From positions 1 through 33,602 of the forward strand of contig JAPLPS010000077.1 of the NCBI GenBank assembly GCA_026400075.1: DNA of 33,602 bases, in the 5' to 3' direction. Position 1 is the stretch's first letter. Every line of letters begins with the position of its first letter. The notes beneath the pieces were generated by a model. The model saw nothing but the letters and a program-made list of their open reading frames with translations. It was not told where the DNA came from and ran no database searches. The stretch is from Polaromonas sp. Lineage in GTDB: Bacteria; Pseudomonadota; Gammaproteobacteria; Burkholderiales; Burkholderiaceae_C. The position numbers and the translations under genes are program-made. This document shows positions 27,058 to 33,602 of this stretch, in pieces.

Positions 27058-29609
27058 TTCGAGCCGCCTTTCCAGCGTCGCAGCAGCAGCGCGTTGCTGA
27101 CCACGCTGACGCTGCTAAACGCCATCGCCGCCCCGGCAATCACCGGACTGAGCAGCCCGAACGCGGCCAGCGGAATGCCGACCACGTTGTAGAAAAATGC
27201 CCAAAATAAGTTTTGCCGGATCTTGGCGTAGGTGCGGCGCGAGATGTCAATGGCGTCGGCCACCAGTGCCGGGTCGCCGCGCATCAACGTGATGCCTGCC
27301 GCCTGCATCGCCACGTCGGTGCCGGTGGACATCGCAATGCCGACATCGGCGGCGGCCAGCGCGGGCGCGTCGTTGATGCCGTCGCCGACCATCGCCACGC
27401 GGGCGTTGTTGCCGTCAATCCCTTCAATCCCGGCCTTGAGCTGGCCGACGATGCTGGCCTTGTCTTCAGGCAGAACCTGGGCGTGGACGATGTCTATGCC
27501 TAGCTGTTTGGCCACCGCGTCGGCGCTGCCCTGGTTGTCGCCGGTGATCAGCGCGGTCTGGATGCCCAGTGCGTGCAGGCTGGCCACCGCTTGCGCCGCA
27601 CTGGTTTTGACGGTGTCGCCAAAGGCCAGCAGCGCCAGCAACTGCGGCGCGTCCGTCACGTCGGCCAGCCAGGACACGGTGCGGCCCTGCGCTTCGAGCG
27701 CGGCGGCGCGTTCGGCAAAGGCGCTGACATCGACTTTTAGTTCCTGCATAAAGCGCGGGCTGCCGAGGCGCAATTCGCGCCCGTCCACCACGGCCGCCAT
27801 GCCGCGCCCGGCCACGGCGCGCACCTGCGTGGCCGTCGGGACGCTGAGCTTTTCTTTCTCGGCCAGCGCGGTGACGGCCTTGGCCAGCGGGTGTTCGCTG
27901 CCGGACTGAATTGCGGCGCTCCAGGCCAGCGCCGCGTCGCGGGAGGTGCTGGGCGGCGTGGCCAATTCGACCAGCTCGGGCTTGCCTTCGGTCAGCGTGC
28001 CAGTTTTGTCGAAAGCCACCACTTTGACCTGGTGCGCGATTTCCAGCGCCTCGGCGTCTTTAATGAGAATGCCGTGTCGCGCCGCCACCCCCGTGCCCGC
28101 CATGATGGCGGTCGGCGTGGCCAGCCCGAGCGCGCACGGGCAGGCAATCACCAGCACAGCGACGGCGTTCAAAATGGCGGTTTCCCAATGGCCGTCGCCC
28201 GCGCCGAGCCAGCCCCAGCCCAGCAGGGTGACGAAAGCGATGCCAATCACCACCGGCACAAACACCGCGCTGACCTGATCGACCAGCCGCTGAATCGGCG
28301 CTTTTTTCGCCTGCGCCGACTCGACCATGCGCACAATGCGCGCCAGCGTCGATTCCGCGCCGACCGCGCTGGTTCGCATGACGATCAGCCCTTCGCCGTT
28401 GACCGCGCCGCCCGTCACCCGGTCGCCGGGCTGCTTGTTGACTGGCAGGCTTTCGCCGGTAATCAGCGACTCGTCGGCCTCGGTCGTGCCCTCGGTGATC
28501 TCGCCATCGACAGCAATGCGCTCGCCGGGGCGCACGACGACCAGATCGCCGACTCTCACTTCGGCCACCGGCACGTCTGTGTCCACGCCATTGCGGCGCA
28601 GCCGGGCGGTTTCGGGGCGCAGCGCGTTCAGGGCGCGTATCGCTTCGGTGGTCTGGCGTTTGGCGCGCGCTTCCAGCCATTTGCCCAGCAGCACCAGCGT
28701 GATGACAACCGCCGAGGCCTCGAAATACAGGTGCGCCATCGCGTGCTCGCCGCTGCCGTGTTTCAGCAGTTGATAAACGCTCAGGCCGTAAGCCGCCGAG
28801 GTGCCCAGCGCGACCAGCAAATCCATATTGCCCGCGCCCGCCCGCAGCGCCTTCCAGCCCGACTTGTAAAAGCGCGCCCCGAGCCAGAACTGCACCGGCG
28901 TGGCCAGCGCCCACTGCAGCCAGCCGTCCAGCATCCAGTGCTGGCCAAACAGCGCGCCGAACATCGGCAGCGCCAGCGGCGCCGACAGCGCAGCGGCCAG
29001 CGCAATCGGCCACCAGCTGGCGCCGGGTTTGGCGGGCGATTTGGCGGCGGCGCTGGCGCCTGAACCGGCGCCGGTGCCTGAACCTGAACTCGCGCCGTTG
29101 CCCGAATCCGTGCCGCTACCACTGCCGCCGTCCGTCGCGCCACCCACGCCCGGCTCGCGCCATTCAGTCGCCGGATAACCGGCCTTGTCCGCCGCCGCGA
29201 TCAGCTGGGCTGGCGTGACGGCGCCGCCGACGACTTTCACCTCCGCCATTTCCGTCGCCAGATTGACCTCCGCCGACAGCACGCCCGGCACCTGCTTCAA
29301 GGCTTTTTCCACCCGCGCCACGCAGGAGGCGCAGGTCATGTCGCTGATGTTCAGGCGCACGGATTCTTCGCCGACGGCGTAACCGGCTTTTTCGACGGCG
29401 GCTGTCAGCGTGGCCAGCGTGACTTCGGCGCTGGCCTGGACGCTGGCTTGTTCGGTGGCGAAATTGACGCTGGCTTCGGCCACGCCGGGCGTCGCGGCCA
29501 GGGCTTTTTCAACGCGGACCACGCAGGAGGCGCAGGTCATGCCTTCGATGGGCAGCGTCCATTCCTTCAGCGCGGATGCGGGTGGTTTTGGCGGGGCGGT
29601 GGCGTTCAT
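27054..29609 (-). CDS. copA: Copper-translocating P1B-type ATPase
   Basis: Two N-terminal HMA domains (GMTCASC, DMTCASC), CPC ([14 protein letters not shown]), [19 protein letters not shown]. Start ATG 29609. Confidence 0.97.
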   Translation of the reverse strand: MNATAPPKPPASALKEWTLPIEGMTCASCVVRVEKALAATPGVAEASVNFATEQASVQASAEVTLATLTAAVEKAGYAVGEESVRLNISDMTCASCVARVEKALKQVPGVLSAEVNLATEMAEVKVVGGAVTPAQLIAAADKAGYPATEWREPGVGGATDGGSGSGTDSGNGASSGSGTGAGSGASAAAKSPAKPGASWWPIALAAALSAPLALPMFGALFGQHWMLDGWLQWALATPVQFWLGARFYKSGWKALRAGAGNMDLLVALGTSAAYGLSVYQLLKHGSGEHAMAHLYFEASAVVITLVLLGKWLEARAKRQTTEAIRALNALRPETARLRRNGVDTDVPVAEVRVGDLVVVRPGERIAVDGEITEGTTEADESLITGESLPVNKQPGDRVTGGAVNGEGLIVMRTSAVGAESTLARIVRMVESAQAKKAPIQRLVDQVSAVFVPVVIGIAFVTLLGWGWLGAGDGHWETAILNAVAVLVIACPCALGLATPTAIMAGTGVAARHGILIKDAEALEIAHQVKVVAFDKTGTLTEGKPELVELATPPSTSRDAALAWSAAIQSGSEHPLAKAVTALAEKEKLSVPTATQVRAVAGRGMAAVVDGRELRLGSPRFMQELKVDVSAFAERAAALEAQGRTVSWLADVTDAPQLLALLAFGDTVKTSAAQAVASLHALGIQTALITGDNQGSADAVAKQLGIDIVHAQVLPEDKASIVGQLKAGIEGIDGNNARVAMVGDGINDAPALAAADVGIAMSTGTDVAMQAAGITLMRGDPALVADAIDISRRTYAKIRQNLFWAFFYNVVGIPLAAFGLLSPVIAGAAMAFSSVSVVSNALLLRRWKGGSK

Positions 29610-29637
29610 GTGGGCTTTCCTGAGGGGCAGTCGCCGT

Positions 29638-29668
29638 AGTGTGAACCTTCCCACAGTGGAAAGGTCAA
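29638..29668 (-). promoter_or_regulatory. CueR-type promoter/operator for copA-cueR
   Basis: Minus strand TTGACC-19 bp-CACACT with ACCTTTCCACTGTGGGAAGGT dyad. Confidence 0.85.
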
Positions 29669-29716
29669 GTGCGGCCCCTGACGGCACCAAGGCCCACAAG
29701 AAAAAAGGAAAATCGC

Positions 29717-29747
29717 TTGACCTTCCCACCGTGGAAAGGTTCAGACT
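29717..29747 (+). promoter_or_regulatory. CueR-type promoter/operator for copZ
   Basis: TTGACC-19 bp-CAGACT with ACCTTCCCACCGTGGAAAGGT dyad. Confidence 0.85.
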
Positions 29748-29786
29748 GCATTTTTCAGATCATTTTCACCACTTCAAGGAGTTTTT

Positions 29787-29975
29787 ATGGAATTCACCAT
29801 CCCGGCCATGAGTTGCGGCCACTGCGTCAAAGCCATCACGCAGACGCTGACGCAACTGGACTCAGCCGCCACGGTCAGCGTCGATCTGCCGACGAAAAAA
29901 GTCACCGTGCAAACCTCGCAGCCGCCCGAAAAAGTCGCGGCGGCGCTGGCCGAAGCGGGCTACCCGGCGGCCTGA
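29787..29975 (+). CDS. copZ: Copper chaperone CopZ-like HMA protein
   Basis: 62 aa single HMA domain with MSCGHC. Confidence 0.92.
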   Translation: MEFTIPAMSCGHCVKAITQTLTQLDSAATVSVDLPTKKVTVQTSQPPEKVAAALAEAGYPAA

Positions 29976-30025
29976 GCGCGCACACGGCTGGCTAGAATCC
30001 AGCTTTTCCCCTCAAGAAGCCCTGC

Positions 30026-30880
30026 ATGCCCGTGCCTTTGTCTGACCGCCTCGCCGTCCTTCCTCAATACCTGTTGCCCAAGCAGGCGCTGACCCAGTTT
30101 GCGGGCTTCGTCGCCTCCGGCGAGCGCGGCGCGGTGACGACCGGCATCATCCGCCGCTTTGTCGCCCGCTACCGGGTCAACATGGCCGAGGCGCTGAACC
30201 CCGACATTGCCAGCTACGCCACCTTCAACGACTTTTTCACCCGCGCCCTGAAACCCGGCGCGCGCCCGCTGGCGCAGGCCGCTCTGATCTGCCCGGTCGA
30301 TGGCGCAGTCAGCCAGTTCGGCGCGATTGAACAAGACCAGATTTTCCAGGCCAAGGGCCACCGCTATTCGACCACCGCGCTGGTCGGCGGCGACGCTGCG
30401 CTGGCGGCGCAGGTTCAGGACGGCCACTTTGCGACGATTTACCTCAGCCCGAAGGATTACCACCGCATTCACATGCCGTGCGACGGGCGCCTGACGCGGA
30501 TGATTTATGTGCCGGGCGACTTGTTTTCAGTGAACCCGGTGACGGCGCGGGGCGTGCCGGGGCTGTTTGCGCGCAACGAGCGCGTGGTGTGCGTGTTTGA
30601 GTCGGCGCGTGGGCCGTTTGTGCTGGCGCTGGTCGGCGCGACGATTGTCGGCAGCATGGCCACTGTCTGGCACGGCGTGGTGAGTCCGCCGCGCAGCAAA
30701 GCGGTGCGCGAGTGGGTGTATCCGGCGGCTTCCGCCGTCGCGCTGAAACAGGGCGACGAAATGGGCCGCTTCCTGCTCGGCTCCACCGTCGTGATGCTGT
30801 TCCCGAAAGGCCCGCTGCGCTTTAACCCGGACTGGGCGCCGGGGCGCGGCGTGCGGCTGGGTGAGGTGATGGCCGACTGA
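30026..30880 (+). CDS. psd: Phosphatidylserine decarboxylase proenzyme
   Basis: TFNDFFTRALKPGARP, PVDGAVSQFG, YHRIHMP, cleavage motif LGST (FLLGSTVVMLFP). Confidence 0.95.
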   Translation: MPVPLSDRLAVLPQYLLPKQALTQFAGFVASGERGAVTTGIIRRFVARYRVNMAEALNPDIASYATFNDFFTRALKPGARPLAQAALICPVDGAVSQFGAIEQDQIFQAKGHRYSTTALVGGDAALAAQVQDGHFATIYLSPKDYHRIHMPCDGRLTRMIYVPGDLFSVNPVTARGVPGLFARNERVVCVFESARGPFVLALVGATIVGSMATVWHGVVSPPRSKAVREWVYPAASAVALKQGDEMGRFLLGSTVVMLFPKGPLRFNPDWAPGRGVRLGEVMAD

Positions 30881-30960
30881 GACCGATGGCGCGCCAGCCG
30901 TGAAGCGGCGGGCGCCTGCTGGCGCATCTTGGCGCGCCCTGCCGCCGTGGCCGTGACGAC

Positions 30961-31542
30961 TTACGACGTTTTCAGCTTGGTGATCTTCGTGCCTTCGATG
31001 GTCAGGTTGGCCATCAAGCCCTTGTTCGTCATGACAAAGACATTGACCGGTTCCATCGCCGTGTTCAAGTCCACATCGCCGTTCGCGCCGACCTTGACGA
31101 CGGCCACCGAGGCATCAATGCCCGCCGTCCAGCCTTCGCTGGTGCGGAATTTGTCCAGTGCGTCTTGCGTCATGAAGAGAAAAATGACGGCTTTTGACTG
31201 CGCGCCAATCTGCCAGCCGAACGAGGCGCTCACGGTGCTGTAGTAATCGACGCTGCGGCCCCCGACGCGCAACACGCCTTCGCCGTATTCGCCGCCAATG
31301 CCCAGTCCGGCCGCCAGCACCGACGGAAAAACCAGCACGCCGCGCGCCTTGCCGAGCAGTTCGCGCGAACCCGGCACGGTGCTCGACAGCCTGCCCAGCG
31401 CGGCATTCGCGCTGGCATCAATCTCCTGGCGCTTGCCCGCCGTGCCTGCGCCCTGCGTGGTGGTGCAGCCCGAGAGCAGCAGGGTGCCCGCACCAGCGCC
31501 CAGCAAGGTCGCCGACTGGATTAGAAATTGTCTTTTTTGCAT
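30961..31542 (-). CDS. SYLF/YSC84-domain lipoprotein
   Basis: Lipobox LLLSGC; KARGVLVFPSVLAAGLGIGGEYGEGVLRVGG...YYSTVSASFGWQIGAQSKAVIFLFM. Start at 31542 likely. Confidence 0.88.
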   Translation of the reverse strand: MQKRQFLIQSATLLGAGAGTLLLSGCTTTQGAGTAGKRQEIDASANAALGRLSSTVPGSRELLGKARGVLVFPSVLAAGLGIGGEYGEGVLRVGGRSVDYYSTVSASFGWQIGAQSKAVIFLFMTQDALDKFRTSEGWTAGIDASVAVVKVGANGDVDLNTAMEPVNVFVMTNKGLMANLTIEGTKITKLKTS

Positions 31543-31710
31543 TGCAGTCTCCATGAGGTTGAACATCGGTATCTGAGGAAAGCCCGTTTGATTGTGGAAG
31601 GAGCGCAGCGCTTGTCAATCAGACGCGAGCACGTCATGCGCTGGGCGGCGGCAGGCGTAAAGTAGGACTTTTGCAGCCCCGCGCTGCGTTTTCATTTGGA
31701 AAGTCCCGCC

Positions 31711-33186
31711 ATGAACGCCACCCTGCACCGTGAAATCCCCGCCGCCGTTTTGAACGCTGAGCAGGCGCTCGCCCAGGTCACCGCCCAGTGGGACGGCGAC
31801 ATCGTCCAGCAGCTGACCGACTACATCGCCATTCCGGCCAAGTCGCCGATGTTTGACGCCGACTGGGCGCAGCATGGCCACATCGACGCTGTCGTGCGCA
31901 ACGCCGCCGGGTGGGTCGAGGCGCAAAAAGTCCCCGGCCTCAAACTGGAAATCGTCCGGCTGCCCGGCCGCACGCCGGTGATCTTTTTTGAAATTGCCGC
32001 GACTCGCGCCCATTCCACCCAGACCGTGCTGATGTACGGCCACCTGGACAAGCAGCCCGAGTTCAGCGGCTGGCGCAGCGACCTCGGCCCGTGGACGCCC
32101 AAGTACGAAGACGGCAAGCTCTACGGCCGGGGCGGCGCCGACGACGGCTACGCGGTTTATGCCAGCATCGCCGCCGTGCAGGCGCTCAAAACGCAGGGCG
32201 TGGAACACCCGCGCATCGTCGGCCTGATCGAGACCTGCGAGGAAAGCGGCTCTTACGATTTATTACCCTACGTCGATGCGCTCAGAACGCGGCTCGGCGA
32301 GGTGGCGTTGGTCGTGTGCCTCGACTCGGGCGCGGGCAACTACGACCAGCTCTGGCTCACCACCAGCTTGCGCGGCAACGCGGCGGGCGTTTTAAAAGTC
32401 GAGGTGCTGACCGAGGGCGTGCATTCGGGCGACGCCAGCGGCCTGGTGCCGTCGAGCTTTCGCATCATGCGCCAGTTGCTCGACCGGCTCGAAGACAGCG
32501 CCACGGGCCGCTTGCTGCCACAAAGCTTTCACTGCGAGATTCCGGCGGATCGGCTGGCCCAGGCCCAGGCCACGGCGGCGATTTTGGGCGACGAACTTTA
32601 CAAACGCTTTCCGTGGGCGCATTACGACTGCGGCGGCGCAACGAATTTCACCCTGCCGACGACGACCGACCCGCTCGAAGCCTTGTTAAACCGCACCTGG
32701 CGGCCCACGCTGAGCGTCACCGGCGCCGACGGTCTGCCCGCCTTCAAGGATGCGGGCAATGTGCTGCGGCCCTACACCGCGTTCAAACTGTCGCTGCGCC
32801 TGCCGCCGCTGGTCGAGGCCAGCGCGGCGGTGCGCGAGCTGAAAGCCTTATTGGAAGACAACGCGCCGTATCAGGCGAAAGTCACGTTTGAGGGCAACGG
32901 CGGCGCGACCGGCTGGAACGCGCCCAGCAGCACGCCGTGGTTTGAGAATGCCCTGAACGCCGCGTCGCAGAATTTCTTCGGCGCGCCCTGCGGCACGATT
33001 GGCCAGGGCGGCACGATTCCCTTGATGGGCCAGCTCAGCCAGGGTTTCCCGAAGGCGCAAATGATGGTCTGCGGCGTGCTCGGCCCGAAAAGCAACGCCC
33101 ACGGGCCGAACGAATTTCTGCATGTGCCCTACGCCAAGAAGCTGACGGCAGCGGTGGCGCAGGTGATTGCCAGCGTGCCGGGCTGA
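31711..33186 (+). CDS. M20-family metallopeptidase
   Basis: LMYGHLDKQPE, YGRGGADDGYA, ETCEESGS, M20 metal-site motifs. Confidence 0.93.
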   Translation: MNATLHREIPAAVLNAEQALAQVTAQWDGDIVQQLTDYIAIPAKSPMFDADWAQHGHIDAVVRNAAGWVEAQKVPGLKLEIVRLPGRTPVIFFEIAATRAHSTQTVLMYGHLDKQPEFSGWRSDLGPWTPKYEDGKLYGRGGADDGYAVYASIAAVQALKTQGVEHPRIVGLIETCEESGSYDLLPYVDALRTRLGEVALVVCLDSGAGNYDQLWLTTSLRGNAAGVLKVEVLTEGVHSGDASGLVPSSFRIMRQLLDRLEDSATGRLLPQSFHCEIPADRLAQAQATAAILGDELYKRFPWAHYDCGGATNFTLPTTTDPLEALLNRTWRPTLSVTGADGLPAFKDAGNVLRPYTAFKLSLRLPPLVEASAAVRELKALLEDNAPYQAKVTFEGNGGATGWNAPSSTPWFENALNAASQNFFGAPCGTIGQGGTIPLMGQLSQGFPKAQMMVCGVLGPKSNAHGPNEFLHVPYAKKLTAAVAQVIASVPG

Positions 33187-33260
33187 AGCGAGCCGGACAC
33201 AGCCGGATTCAGGCGAGCCGCCGGGGCGGCCCCAAAGCCGTCCGGCGTGCCTGACGGGCT

Positions 33261-33602
33261 TTAGCGCCCTTGCAGCAGCCCGCCCAGCATGCCCATCAAA
33301 TCGCCGCTGTTGCCCAGGCCTTGCGCGGGCGCCTGGCCTTGTGGCGTCAACTGGTTGACCAGCTGCGGCAGCAGTTGCGAGAGCTGACCGGCGACTGCGC
33401 CGGAATCCAGGCCCAGTTTGCCCGCCATGTCGGCCACGGTACCGGAACCCAGCGCGCTGGTAATCTGTTCGGCCGAGACCGGCTGGTTAGCGCCGTTGCC
33501 AATCCATGACTGCACCGCCTCGCCCAGACCGGCTTGCTGGAACTTGCCGACCAGACCCGCCAGGCCGCCGTGCGCGCTGTCATTGCCGAGCATGCCCAGC
33601 AC
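33261..33602 (-). CDS. DUF937/YidB-family protein (partial at window edge)
   Basis: FQQAGLGEAVQSWIGNGANQPVSAEQITSALGSGTVADMAGKLGLDSGAVAGQLSQLLPQLVNQLTPQG. Confidence 0.9.
   Translation of the reverse strand: MLGMLGNDSAHGGLAGLVGKFQQAGLGEAVQSWIGNGANQPVSAEQITSALGSGTVADMAGKLGLDSGAVAGQLSQLLPQLVNQLTPQGQAPAQGLGNSGDLMGMLGGLLQGR

Noticed and set aside
30887-30938. Two GGCGCGCC palindromes after psd
   Set aside because: Probably chance or a weak hairpin in very GC-rich DNA; no T-tract or other support.

Overview
The window is a GC-rich betaproteobacterial chromosome segment spanning the replication origin. Taxon is inferred from protein sequences and gene order as Burkholderiales, Comamonadaceae-like (Polaromonas/Rhodoferax type). 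Order: gyrB(partial)-dnaN-dnaA (all -), oriC, then rpmH-rnpA-yidD-yidC-mnmE (+), a small hypothetical gene, a CPA2/Kef-type antiporter (-), kdsD-kdsC-lptC (+), a glycine-rich RRM protein (-), an Amt ammonium transporter (-), a yybP-ykoY (Mn2+) riboswitch with a UPF0016/GDT1 exporter (+), a SAM-II-like aptamer plus terminator with metX-metW (+), a SulP transporter and hyi. A small accessory stretch (about 21.8-26.6 kb) follows: an AT-rich orphan gene, a DUF1778/GNAT toxin-antitoxin pair, two hypotheticals, and a translationally coupled ATPase plus PD-(D/E)XK-like gene pair. After that come cueR-copA and copZ with two CueR-type promoters, psd, a SYLF/YSC84 lipoprotein, an M20 peptidase and a DUF937/YidB-type protein (partial). 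The most interesting signals are the ATPase/nuclease-like pair, the AT-rich orphan gene, the SAM-II-type leader of metX, a perfect five-copy DnaA-trio in oriC, and a sigma54 promoter with a palindrome over the predicted start site of amt. All calls are from reading the sequence; no database search was run.
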